A stretch of DNA of 64,000 nt. Source: Flaccisagitta enflata. Its lineage: Eukaryota > Chaetognatha > Sagittoidea > Aphragmophora. The position numbers were made by a program, and so were the translations under genes. The stretch lies in the NCBI GenBank assembly GCA_965153355.1, contig OZ231128.1:32612001-32676000 (forward strand). Direction: 5' to 3'. Every line of letters starts with the position of its first letter. Position 1 is the stretch's first letter. Shown piece after piece: positions 30,001 through 42,600 of the stretch. Under the pieces are notes generated by a model, which was not told the origin of the DNA, did no database searches, and saw nothing but the letters and a program-made list of their open reading frames with translations.

Positions 30001-31262
30001 CCATTGTAGAAGCTGGCAGACCATTTGTTACACCCAACAGACCAATCCTCTGCCATCAACAGACCATGAATTTGTGCGAGAACCATTTATTGCAACGAGC
30101 CATTCCTTTGACTGCCCCCAACAGACCATTGTTACAGCTGGCAGACCATTTCTTACACCCAGCAGACCATTCCTATGACTGCCCCAACAGACATTATTGC
30201 AGCTATTTAGACCATTTTGTTACACAGCGGACCAATCACCTCCTGCCTTCAACATCAGACCATTGTACAGCTGGCAGAAACATTTATGACAACCAGCAGA
30301 CCAATCTCTCCACTGCCTTCAACAGACCATAGTTACAGCTGGCAGACCAGCTATTACACCCAACAGACCATTCCTCCCTGCCTTAACAGACCATTGTGCA
30401 ACTGGCAGACCCATTGTTACACCCAGCAGACCAATCCCTCCACTGTCTTCAACAGACCATTGTGCAGCTGGCAGCCATTTGTTACAGCAGACCATTCCTC
30501 TGACTGCCCCAACAGCTAGTATTACAGCTGGCTGAATAATTATTCCCATAACAGACCATTCCTATGACTGCCCCCAACGAACCATTATTTAGCTGGCAGA
30601 CCATTTGTTACACCCAGCATAATCCCTCCACTGCCTTCAGCAAAGGGCCATTGTTAGATGGCAGACCATTTATTACACCCAGCAGACCAATCCCTCCACT
30701 GCCTTCAACGAACCATTGTTACAACTGGCCAGACCGTACATTTACACCCAGCAGACCATTCCTCTGACTGCCCCCAGCAGACCATTGTTGCAGCTGGCGG
30801 GCCACTTGTTACACCAAGCAGACCATGTTTGGCTGCTGCCCCAACAGACCATTATTAACAGCTGGCAGACCATTTGTTACACCAGCAGACCATTCCCTCC
30901 AAACTGCCCCCAACAGACCCCTTGTTACAGCTGTGAACCATTTATTACACCCAGCAGACCAATCCCTCCACTGCCAGCCCAACAGACCATGTTACAGCTG
31001 TGGTCTTTATTACCTCAGCAGACCAATCCCTCTACACCGATATAACAGACCATTGTTACAGCTGGCAGACCATTTATTACCCCCATAGACCATTCCCTCC
31101 ACTACCTTCACTCTAAACCATTCTTGCCCCAGCTGGCAGACCATTTGTACATAGCAGACCAATCCCTCCACACCTTTTCAACAGACCATTATTACAACCT
31201 TGGGCCATTTATTACACCCAGCAGACCATTCCTCTGGCTACCCCAACAGACCATTCAGCCAG
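27060..31262 (+). repeat. 67-bp satellite array, forward orientation
   Basis: The unit is about 67 bp and contains CAGACCATT three times at about 22-bp spacing (for example CAACAGACCATTGTTACAGC, TGGCAGACCATTTGTTACAC, CCAGCAGACCATTCCCTCCA). From 27,100 to about 28,830 units are near identical and of two main types, CCCTCCACTGCCTTCAA and CCTCTGACTGCCCCCAA. After 28,850 they carry growing numbers of indels and substitutions. Because 67 is not a multiple of three, long frames of up to 313 codons arise in every frame; none is proposed as a gene. Confidence 0.96.
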
Positions 31263-33834
31263 CTGGCAGTCTGGAATAGTCTGCTGAAATGTTTGGAAAT
31301 CTGCCATGTGTTTAATGGTCTGTTGAAGCGAGTCATGAATGGTCTGCTGGGTCTGTGTTCTACCAAGCTTATTAACAATGAAGTCTGTTAAGGCGATCAT
31401 AAAAATAGTGGTGGATGTAATAAATGGTCTGCCAGCTGTAACAATGGTCTGTTATATGGTATGGTCTGCTGGAGTGTAACAAATGATCACCATCTAACAT
31501 CAGTCTATTAAGTAATAGAAATAATCTGCTGATATGTACAAATGTCTGCCGAGCAATGGTCTGTTGAGCAGTGGAGGGAATGGTTTGTGGGTGTAACAAA
31601 TGGTCTGCCAGCAGTAACAATGGTCTGTTGGAGGCATTGGTCTGCTGGGTGATAAATGGTCTGCCAGCAACTAATGGTCTGTTGAGAACAGAATGAATGC
31701 TCACTAGTGTAACAAATGAATGCCAACTCTAACAATGTTCTGTCTGAGGGCAATCATAAAATGGTCTGCTGGGTGTAACAAACTAGTCTATATAATCAGT
31801 CTATTTAAACAATAGAGGGAATGATCTGCTGAGTGTAATGAATGGTCTGCCAGTAACTGTGGTCTGTTAACGACAGTGAAGGAATGGTCTGTTGGAAGTG
31901 TAACAAATGATGTTCAACTGTAATGATCTGTTGGAGAATGCGTGGAGGGCTGGTCTGCAGGTGTAACAAATGGTCCTGCTGTATTGGGGCAATCATAAAA
32001 GAGAATAATCACTGCCAGGTAATATCAAGCAGTCTCTGCCAGCTCTGTGGTCTGACAGAAGAAGCGATCATAAGAATGGTCTGCTGGAGTGCTGCTAAAT
32101 GATGCCTCCTTTCCTTCGTGATGATGGCCAGTCCAAGCCTGGGTGTAGCTAAAGTCTCACCAGCTACAATGGTCTGTTGGTGGCAGTCTTATAGTAATGA
32201 TGCCAAAATGTAATAATGTTCATTCAACAAACAATCAATTCTGATGGGTGATCTCAAAGGTATGAGTGTAACAAATAGTCTGCCAGTATTAGTGTTAAGA
32301 ACAGTCATAGAGTAATGGTCTGCTGCGGGTGCCAGTGAATCTGCCAGCTGAACATGGTCTGACCGTGGAGGGAATGATGTCTCTGGCGCTAACAGTGGTC
32401 TGTCTTCAGCTGGTCTGTGAAGGCAGTGAGCTGCTGGGTGCGGCAAATGAACTATAGCTAACAATAGTCTGATGTGAAAGACGTGGAAAGAAGTTGTCTG
32501 CTGGGTGTAACAAATGGTCTGCCAACCTATTGTTTTAATGGTTGTGAAAGGTGATATAGAAATGGTGCATGATCTCTTTAATCGTCTCCTTCTTTATGAT
32601 ACTGTTAGGTAATCGTGGGTGTGGCACAAATGATCTTATTCTTGACTAATGATCTGTTGAAGCAATAAGAGGATAGTCTGCTGATCAATAAATAGTCTGC
32701 TACTCTCTTATCAGTCTGAAAAACAGTGAAGGGAATGAGTCGTTAGATGTAACAAGCCAGTATATGTGGTCTGTGGGCTGAGTCATAGGAATCTGCTGAG
32801 TACAAATGGTGCCCATCTTTATGTGTGGTCTGTTGAAGCAATCTGCCAGAATGGTCTGCAGGTGCCAACAGCAGTCTGCCAGCAACAATAGTTGTTGGGG
32901 GCAATCATAGGAATGGTCTGCTGGGTGTAACAAATGTTTTGCTAGCTGTAACAATAATCTGTTAAAGGCAATCAGAATGGTCTGCTGGGTGTAATAAGTT
33001 GTCTGCCAGCTATAACAATGTGCTGAAAAACAGTGGAGGGAATGAGTGTGCTGGGTGTAGCAAATGTCACTTAACTCTTAATGTGGTGTTGAAAGAGCAG
33101 TGGGGGTGTGCAGGTGCTGTGAAATGGTCTGCAGCTGTAACAATGGTCTGTTGAAAGGCAGTGGAGGGATTGGTCTGCTGGGTGTAACAGTGGTCTGCCA
33201 GCTCTTGACAATGTGTGGTTTGTGAGGCAGTCAGCAAGTGATCTGCTGGGTAACAAATGTCTCTCCAACTCTACCTACAATGGTCACTGTTCAAAAGTGA
33301 TCATAGAAATGGTCAGTGGGTGGCAAATGGTCTGCCAGCCAACAATGGTCTGTTGGCGGCAATAAAAGGAATGGTCTGCTGGGTGTAAGAAATGGTCTGC
33401 CAGCTGTAAGTATGGTCTATTGAAAGCAGTCAGAGGAATGGTCTGTTGGGTGTAACCAATGGTCTGCCAGCATTAACAGTGGTCTGTTAAAGACAGTGCA
33501 GGACCAGATCTGCTGGAAATATGAAATCGTCTACCAATTTTAACTATGGTCTGATGATGGCAGTGCAGGAAATGGTCTGCTGGACGCAAAAAATGATCTG
33601 CCAGCTATAACAATGGTCTGTTAAGGCAGTAGAAGGGTTGGTCTGCTGGGTGTAACAAATGGTCTGCTGGCTGTAACAATGGTCTGTGAAGGCAGTGGAT
33701 GGAATGGTCTGCTGGATGGAACAAGTGGTCTGCCAGCTGTGACAATGGTCTGATGAAGGCAGAAGAGGGATCATAGGAAATGGTCTGCTGCGGTGTAACA
33801 AATGGTCTGCCAGCTGCAACAATGGTCTGTTGAA
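31263..33834 (-). repeat. 67-bp satellite array, inverted orientation, noisy
   Basis: The same unit appears as its reverse complement (TGGTCTGCCAGCTGTAACAA, TGGTCTGTTGAAGGCAGTGG, AATGGTCTGCTGGGTGTAAC). The first part (31,270-32,950) is heavily altered; units near the gap are closer to consensus. The orientation switch lies near 31,262 without a spacer. Confidence 0.93.
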
Positions 33835-33844
33835 NNNNNNNNNN
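33835..33844. other. Assembly gap (10 Ns)
   Basis: Ten N characters end the inverted satellite arm. The sequence to the right (ATGAGCATATTTTGCTC) is unrelated unique DNA, so true distance and continuity across this point are unknown. Confidence 0.99.
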
Positions 33845-34013
33845 ATGAGCATATTTTGCTCAATTTTAGCCGATTTTCAGTTTTCTTCCATCTAAGAAAA
33901 CAAACATACAAACTGTTTTCATCTTTCAAGTGAAAGACAAGTGATTTCGTTTGATTTGTTTTGCAGTGTCTGTCTGTCTGTCTGTCTGTCTATCTAAGTC
34001 TCTCTCGCTTTAT

Positions 34014-34231
34014 TAAGTTGCTTGCTACGCAACTCTACACCCTGCTTTGTTGGTCCATTGGTCCATCCATCCATCGGTCCATTGGCCGGTCCATCCATCC
34101 ATCACACTTTACTTTTTTTGTTTTTTTGCGGTCATTGACCTCACTGCTCCTGCCCAAGTGATTAAGTGACCTTAAATACGGCCCCTGCCCACACACATGC
34201 GACTGGGGTAGCTGTGTATCTGGCCTTGTTC
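34014..34231 (-). mobile_element. AGTCGC-family dispersed element, minus copy
   Basis: Hairpin AGTTGCTTGCTACGCAACT, CTACACCCTGC, a GGTCCATCCATCC core, CACTGCTCCTGCCCAAGTG and CATGCGACTGGGGTAGCTGT, ending GGCCTTGTT. Here the hairpin has changed to AGTTGC while the far end keeps AGTCGC, an exception to the co-variation seen in other copies. Confidence 0.82.
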
Positions 34232-34680
34232 CCACTCCATGCGAGTGTTTTCTGCCAGTCGTTATTTCTTTCAAGTTTAGGTCAGAGGAAAATACAAGCT
34301 TAGAATCAGAATTGTACATGGACATATTGATTGGTAAAAGAACAGACTGACAGTAAACATACTGTCAGTGACAGATAAACCGACATATAGGGTGACAGAA
34401 AAAGAAAGTCAGAGAGCCACATTGACTTTTGATTTTTTGCGCGGTTTACGCGCGCCTCTCTATTTTGTTTTGCAGACAGATAAGATGGATAAACATGCGG
34501 GCATACAGAATGAAACAGCAGAAACCACTTCTGTTGAGAACATGAACATGCAACTCTAAGGGGCTTTGGTTGTCCATTGGTCCATGATATGACTATCCAT
34601 GAAAATAAGTAACAAGGCCGGAGAGAAGAACTTTCGATTTGTGCGTTGATCGGCTGTAAGTCCAAGCGAGTTGCGAATTT
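34232..34680. other. Unique sequence upstream of the calcium-repeat exons
   Basis: A short AACAAGGCCGG fragment at 34,612-34,622 matches the AGTCGC-family 5' end only. A possible splice acceptor (TTTTGTTTTGCAG) ends at 34,475, but the following frame could not be tied to the gene downstream. Confidence 0.4.
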
Positions 34681-34681
34681 G

Positions 34682-34799
34682 ACAAGGCCGGATTACGGAG
34701 CTCCCGGCATGACTGACCGACCAACCAACCGACTTACAGACCAACAGACTAACAGACAGAACAGAATAGAGACGAATAGGTGCGTTGGCGCACCTAAAA
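34682..34799 (+). mobile_element. AGTCGC-family dispersed element, subfamily B, plus copy
   Basis: ACAAGGCCGGATTACGG at the left, a core of CCGACCAACCAACC and AACAGACAGA words, and the terminal hairpin AGGTGCGTTGGCGCACCT followed by AAAAA. It ends only about 42 bp before the first visible coding exon, so it forms the end of that intron. Confidence 0.78.
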
Positions 34800-34840
34800 A
34801 GATCAGAGATGTGAATCAGATGAATTTCTTTCTGAATCAG

Positions 34841-34957
34841 TGGACTCAGACGGTGATGGCATTCCCGATTACCTCGATGATGACGATGATGGTGATGGTA
34901 TACCTGACCATGTGGATCATGACCAAGATGGAGATGGTGTCCCCGATAGCCTCGAAG
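34841..34957 (+). CDS. Calcium-repeat exon 1 of the visible set (117 bp, three repeats)
   Basis: It follows ...TCTGAATCAG and ends GAAG before GTTTGG, a weaker donor than the others. It encodes VDSDGDGIPDYLD, then DDDDGDGIPDHVD, then HDQDGDGVPDSLE: one whole three-repeat cycle in a single exon. The frame stays open about 45 bp upstream, so an earlier acceptor is possible, but the TGGACTCAGA start matches exon 4. Confidence 0.8.
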
Positions 34958-36663
34958 GTTTGGCAACTATCAAACATGTTCATTTGGGCATCAATACATA
35001 TGCCTGAAGAAATGTGACGATAATGATTATGTTAAAAAGATTTGATACTGGTCTTTTTACAGATGATACCGACGGCGACGGCATTCCAGATTACTTAGGT
35101 AATGCCACTAGACTCACTAATGTGTACAGCACAGCCATGGCTACATGACTGAATGGCTGATTGAAAATGGATGAAGAAAGCTTATTCACTTGTTTGGTGA
35201 TAAAATTCATAATGTGCCATGCAAATTAAATCAATTGTTAAAATCCTTAAAGATTTAATCTATCAGAAGATGTTGAAGTAAAACGCATTTATGGATTCAT
35301 ATTGAACTCAGAATTTCAATGGGCTTGTAACGGATAATTGTGAAAGAGGGATTAGTCTACTATGGCTTTTTTTGTCCAGATGATGATGACGATGGAGATG
35401 GTTTGCCTGATGAGGCTGACGATGATGATGATGGAGATGGGGTTCCCGACCATCTGGAAAGTAAGTATTCACTGTATAAGAGGAGTATAAGTTTCGAGTT
35501 TCAAGTTTTTACATAAACCTGTTGTCCAACTATCAGTCATGGAAATTGATTCATTATCAATCTATCTATCATTCATATAACATTAGTTTTTTTCTTCAGT
35601 GGACTCAGATGGCGATGGTGTTCCCGATCATCTTGATGATGATGATGATAATGATGGCATTCCTGATGAATTAGGTAAGTCCAATTGTAATAGCTATCAA
35701 AATCAATGCAAGTTCGTACTCTTACAGAGAGTTCATCCCCTCCCCCCATTTTTTGCAGATTTGGATGATGACGGTGATGGTATCCCAGATGAAGCTGATA
35801 GTAAGTGATCGTTGAGGCTGATAGTAAGTGATAATTGTAGTTAGACTTTAATCTCTACTTGCTGTATGAAACAGTTGTTCAATTCCAAGAATATTCTCTC
35901 TTTTTTATTTAAACAGTAATTGACAGCGATGGTGACGGAATTCCTGATTCCGAAGGTATGGTCAAGAATGCTGATTTAAATAGAGGTCCGTTTTAGCGGG
36001 CCCTATTCACCTTGTTTGTTCGTAGGTGTAGATGAATTCTACATCATGTGAAAAGTGAAAACAGATTGTCTAGGATCTGATCACGAAAAAAATGTCATTT
36101 GTTTCACAGATTTGGATGATGATAACGATGGAATCCCCGATGTGAAAGGTAAATGGTTGTTCAGATTTTTCGACAACAACAAACAAGAAAAACAAGGCCG
36201 GATACACGGCAAGACAGTCGCGGACGGATAGGCAGGGGCCGTAATGCTTGAAATTCAGAAATATTTGTAACGCACTGACATACCGACGTACCGACCGACA
36301 CGGCAAGGTGTAGAGTCGCAACTAAAAAATGAACAACCAAGAAAACAAAATGGAACTCATCCTTTACATAAATATATACCTTTGATTTTGATAGTGTTTC
36401 AAAAAACATATTTTAGGTAGTATGCGTATGTAATGGAAGCCTTACAACACTTTATGTATGTCCATATTTCTTAAAAAAATTTTTTCAGGTTTTACCACTT
36501 CTTTTTTGGATAATTGTATGAGTTTTATATAGGATGAATTGTTGTACTCATCACATGATTCATTTTCCATTCACATTGCAGATCTGGATGATGACGGTGA
36601 TGGGATCAAAGACAAACATGGTAGGATTTTTGCTTTATTCGGAATTGCTGTCAAAAGTTTGTG

Positions 36664-36695
<32 letters not shown>

Positions 36696-39600
36696 GAGAG
36701 ACAGAGAGAGAGAAAAAAGAGGATTTGGGACATACACTGTAACAATTCCTTCCCTTATTCTATTCAAGAAATTGATTCTGACGGAGACGGAATTCCAGAT
36801 GATCAAGGTATGATATGGACAATAGATCACCTGACATTTTTAGACAGGTCTAATGCACTCAAATCTATGACACTTGGTTTCATCATTTGTTGATTTTTCC
36901 ATTAGTTCATTTTTTGTATATCATGTCATTGTTGACAATTGAAAATTGCTCACAGATCTGGATGATGACAACGATGGAATTCCTGATTGGAGAGGTAATA
37001 ATGTTGGGAAAAATTCTTTGACTTAACCTTGATTATGATTATGTATACAACTAACGCCATGACAAAAGCAGCCATGTCGTATTAATCGGCCTTGTTTTCT
37101 TCACGTTAGAAAAAAGTCTCAGCTTGTGAATTTCACTTTCTTTCGTTCAGATGAAGACGATGATGGTGATGGCATCCCTGACATTGCCGGTAAGCTACGG
37201 GTAATCGTCACAATTCATCTTTATAGGATAAAGTCATAAATTGGTTGATCTAGATGTCCCATGAAATTTTGCCTCCTTAATCAATCCAATCAACTTTTCA
37301 TATTTGCAGAGGTTGACACTGATGGCGATGGGATTCAAGATTCCGACGGTAAGTCGAAACCCAATGAATTCTCACAACATGCTTAGACTCAAATTTGCTA
37401 AGAACTGTATCATTACTCTTGAAGAAAATCTTCCTCAAATAATCGTAATCAGAAAAAGTCATCCAGGGATCGCACATGGTCAGCGGTTCCCGATGCCCTG
37501 CTTGGAGTGATTGGCTGACGAAGTGGAGTGAGAACAGGGCAGCAGCCCCAAAGGGCCAATGTCCTGTAGGATTTCCATACGTCCTGAGGGGGCATATTTG
37601 AAGCCTTAGTAGCAATTTTCCATGTTATTCAATGGGAATTTTGCATTTTTTTCAATTTCTTGTTAGTTTGCCATGTTATTCAATGGGAATTTTACATTTT
37701 TCCTAGTTTTCATCAATTTTCCATGTTATTCAATGGGAAACATGCATTTTTTTGTTTTTTTGTAAATTTTCCTTGTTATTCAATGGGAAGTTTGCATTTT
37801 GACAATTTCCCATGTTATCCGATGGGAATTTGAGGCTGGGAAAGCTGGGGGGGGGGGTGGATGGAAGGACGGAAGAAAGGAAGGACGAAAGGACGAACAT
37901 ATGGAAATTCCCCCCTGTGTCCTACAGGACATCGGCCCCTTGGTGCCGCTGCCCAAAAAGTGATAAAAAGGTGAAAATGGTAGTTCAGCAGAATGGCTTT
38001 TGGGTTTCCGGTGTTGATCACTGTGATTCGACCCTATCTGAAATAAAGAAGGAGAAGAGAGTTCCAGAAACCATCATTTTGATAAAAACTGCTGTTTAAA
38101 TTTTCTCCCATCGAAAGAAGCTTCCCTTAATTTGCCCACTCATGAACCACGTTTTCATCTCAATCGATTTTTGGGCAGCGACCCTGAAGAGGACAACGTC
38201 CTGTTTGTTTGTTTGTCTGTCCATCTGTTCTTCTTTACGTCTGTCTATCTATCCGTTCCCCACCCCAAACTACCCTCTTGAGGCCGCAACAAAGCCCAAG
38301 CAGGCCTGCAATTCTCTGTTGAATCTATCGGACCTTATCTTTTACAAGCTTCAGAACCCCAAATTTGCCATACAAGCTCAGATCAGCCCTCTCATGCCTT
38401 ATCAATCTTTTAAGGCTTCCCATCAGCCTTTGTACTCCAGCAATCCTCAAATTAGCCCTCAGAAGCCCTCAATAGCCTCTTACCACCCATTTAAACACTT
38501 GAATTCAGCCTCTCATGCTTCAAACTAGCATTCTGAGGCCTCAATCTGGCCTTGAATCAGACCTGAACTTTGGAGAACACGGTAGCGCTGCCACATATTG
38601 CCCTTAGGCGACTGGTTTATCACTTTTTGGGCAGCTGCCCCAAAGGGCCGATGTCCTGTAGAACACAAGGGGGAATTTCCAGACGTCCATCCTTCCGTCC
38701 ATCCGTCCGTCCGTCCTTCCCTCACCCCCCCTCCATTGGCCATCAAGGCCTATAATTTGCCCTCCCAGCCCTCAATTTAGTCTTCCAGGCCTAAACTCAG
38801 ATCAGCCCCCCGTCCGCCTCAAATCTGGCCTCCAGACCTCAAATCTGCTCTCCAGACCTTCAATTAGCCCTCCAAGCATCAAATCAGCCCTCTGTGGCTC
38901 AAATTTGCCCTCCAAATCTCAAATATGCTCTCCAAGCCTTAATTCTGCCCTCCAGCCTTCAAATATGCCTTCTTTGGCCTAAATCAGTCGGCGTCATAGC
39001 AGCACTTTGAAACTATTTTTTTCAAAGTGTCATATACATCAAAGTTGCAGCATATCGATATCGAAATGATGCGAAAATGCAAATCCAAGAACTTGTTTCA
39101 TTTTAGTATCGAAGTGATGCATATCGAAATGACACAACCTGACCATTCCACGCTCGAGATAGCACGCACACACTTTTTTCATAACTTAGCAAATTTTTCA
39201 CTCAAGACTTGAATCATATTTCTCCATTGTATCGTTACGATCAAACTTGTACTATCATCGATGACATCGACGATTTTTCTATGGTTCAACCCTTACCATA
39301 TGATCAACTCAAACTTTCGTATAATTGCAGTTGTTCATCTCTTTATTTGTCTGTCTTTTTGTCTCTTTAATTGTCAGCCTATCTGTCTGGCTTTTTCTCA
39401 ACCTTAACATGGTTTTGTTTGTGTTTCTATCTGTCCGTATTTGTCCTAATGTCTGCTCAAATTGTTCTGTTTGTCTGTCTGCTTCTTCACTTTCTGGGCA
39501 TCGTGAAATGTATCTTTCATCAATCATCTTTGATTAACGATGATCGCGAAATCAGCTGTGACATTGGATCAATGGCAAATCAAATTGACCATGAGCCAGG

Positions 39601-42600
39601 GATTCTCTATTATCGATCGATCGCTGAGGATAGTTTTAACCTCATCTCCTTTCCAGGGAAACTTATATGGGTCACATCTGGAAAGAGAAAAGTTGACTTC
39701 TGTGAGGCTGTCATGCACAATGTATTACGTTCTATTTATTCATTTTAGTCATATTTACTATTTTTTTTTCTTTTTGAAATTTTACGTCACTTTTAACTTG
39801 ATCTGTTTGTGTATACATGTATACATAGATTTGTGGGGTGCAGAGATAGTTGTTTGTATGGCTGTCTACATCGTCCCTTTGTACATCGCTTCTTCTTTTT
39901 GTTGCCTGTACAATAAACCTGTTTCATTCATTCCTTTCCAGTGCTAACAAAACAAAGTGAATGAGATACAGTTAAGAATCCTTCCAAAGTGACTAACATT
40001 AAACTTATTATCTATTTAATATTTGAACTGGGGGAAGGGATTTTACCTCTGTTTAATCCATACCGTCCCTTTGTGCATGTTTGTTTCGATTCGCTTGTAC
40101 AATAAATGTCTATTCATTCATTCACCAACAAAATATTTTGTTAAAGACAGTTTCTATCAAAGGCTCTCAGCCTTAAGTAAAAAACAAGGCCAAGTAGGAC
40201 GGTGTGGACCGTCAAACGAATGCGTTACCAACCAACTGACCAACCAACCAACCGACCGACCAACGGACACAGCCAGTAATAGAGGTGCTTCGTCGCACCT
40301 AAATCGAAATTCTTTGAAGGGACTTGATTTTCATTTCTTATTTTATTATAAGCGCTTCCATTCATTTCTTCATGCCACATGAAGTAACTTAATTGGCATG
40401 ATTCGTAGGTCGTAAGTCTGCCGTTCTATGTAAATACTGCAATGAAAAGTTCAAAACGTCTTCATGAACGTTAGGCATGAACGGAACATTCATGAAAAAG
40501 ATTTGGTTGGTCCGTCTCTAGTTAACAGCTGAAAATGAGAAGGCCCGTGTTGAACATGTGAAGGAAAAAAATGTGAAGAGGCCTTTAAGAAATTGGTCGA
40601 GTTGCGTGAAAAACGGCGTTGTGTTTCCATCTAGACAAGTAAAATGGTCAAGTCTCAATAATGATAAATGTCGCTTCATCCCGAATCCTTTTTTTCAAAG
40701 TCGTGGCATATCGATAGTCAATTTATGAAAAAAAATTAGAGTCTAGGATATAGATTTCGTGGTATATCGAAAGTGTTTCGCTGAATTTTGAGTTCGGGGA
40801 GATGATAATTTGGAAAAAAAAGAGCTTCGCGTTATACCGTCTTCGAAGAGGCACATACGCGCCAATCAGTCATCTAAGGCCTGAAATATGCCCCCTCAGG
40901 ACATCTGGAAATTCCCCCTGTCTTCTACAGGACATCGGCCCTTTGGGGCCGCTGCCCTGCTCTCACCCTACTTCTTTATTAGATCATTCCCACCAGGGCA
41001 TCGGGTACCGCTGACCATGTGCGATCTTTGGATGACTAAAATACCATTTTCCATATTTTCATAACACTTTTTTTTTTTCATTTCAATCAGATGTGGATGA
41101 CGACAATGATGGCATCCCGGATGATCTTGGTAATTGATAATTTCTTTTTATGCTAGATTAGAAGTGTGCCGACTAATCAGTAGGTTGACATCTTGGTAAC
41201 TACCGTGGAAAACCACAAAAAATCTATCCCTCTTCCTCAATCTTAACTGATATTTACTGAACCTTAGAATCTCACTATTTTGTCAATCCGACATACGTAG
41301 GACCAAACTGAAATCAAACATTTGCCTTGTTATCCAGATGATGATGACGATGGAGATGGCGTCCCTGATACCAAAGGTAGATATGTTTTTTGATGTTCAT
41401 GATTTATACACTCGAAGGATCATCGGAGTGAATACAGTGTTGAGATTTGCATGGATTGAAAGCCTATCCGTGCCATTGATTTAAATAACAAACGCGCCCT
41501 CTCGTTCTGAATGGAGAAACATTGGAAGATTTGGACTTTCAATCAAACACGATTACGCGATGGAAGGAGTAAAAATGGATGATGAAATTAGCCCTTTTAA
41601 GCGATCTCAACCAAAACGTGATAGACCAACCAATGCGACGGACAAACAGACCTACCAGAGACTAGCCAAGTGATCCACGGACATGTAGCACTTACAATTA
41701 CAATACCATGGTCGTATTTCAGTCTTTGCTTACCAAAGTTTTCTTTACTGTCTTTCACAGAAGCCGACGCGGATGGCGATGGTATTCCGGATGATCAAGG
41801 TACGAACTGGAATTTGTACTACAAATGATGCTGGTTTTGAGCAAGGCAGTACTTCTTTTGATATTACGGTGGAGTCTTTTTCTACTGATTTCGTCTCCAA
41901 TTGATCACATTTTTGATCATTGTTTGATCCCATGCCATCTATTTCCATCTGATTTCAGATACCGATGATGACAATGATGGAATCCCGGACTGGAAAGGTA
42001 CAAATCGTGAAATTTGTTAACCATTTACAATGATTTACTATTTAAAACTAGTTTGTAAAACATTGTAGTTGCATATTCAACATCTGACTTTCCTCTTTTT
42101 GTCCTTGTAGACGATGATGACGATGGAGATGGCATTCTGGACAAAGATGAAATTGATGGTGCGTATCATATAATACTTTTTTTTCAATAAATGAGTAACA
42201 TTTCTTAAAGCAGTTAACGATGGGACTAATTTTCTTTCATGAATTCGTTTTATTCATTGTTCAGCTCTGTCTCAAACTGAAGCAAAGCGCCAAGCCTACA
42301 TCAAGAAAAAGTGGATTTTGAATGAAAATCATTTCCTCTGGCGACTTGTCAAAATGATATGATGACTGTGTTAAAATCGAAGCTTACCAAGTAAATCCCA
42401 AGGCTCGCAAAATGGAACAAAGAAATTTGCCAAAAACATCGTTTGATTGCACTAAGTAGTTCTTCGTATTAATGACGGGAAGCATGCATTTTTTGTCGAA
42501 TGAAAGGAAATCCACTGTTAAGATGCAACCATTTGAATGTAAAAAAATTCTCGGTATTCTATCCCCTATACTTTTTCCATTTTCAAAATTTTGCTAACAT

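Noticed and set aside
34841-42158. Bacterial contamination as the source of the TSP3-like repeats
   Set aside because: Each repeat is bounded by GT-AG introns containing the same dispersed repeats as the rest of the window, so the gene is resident in this genome.
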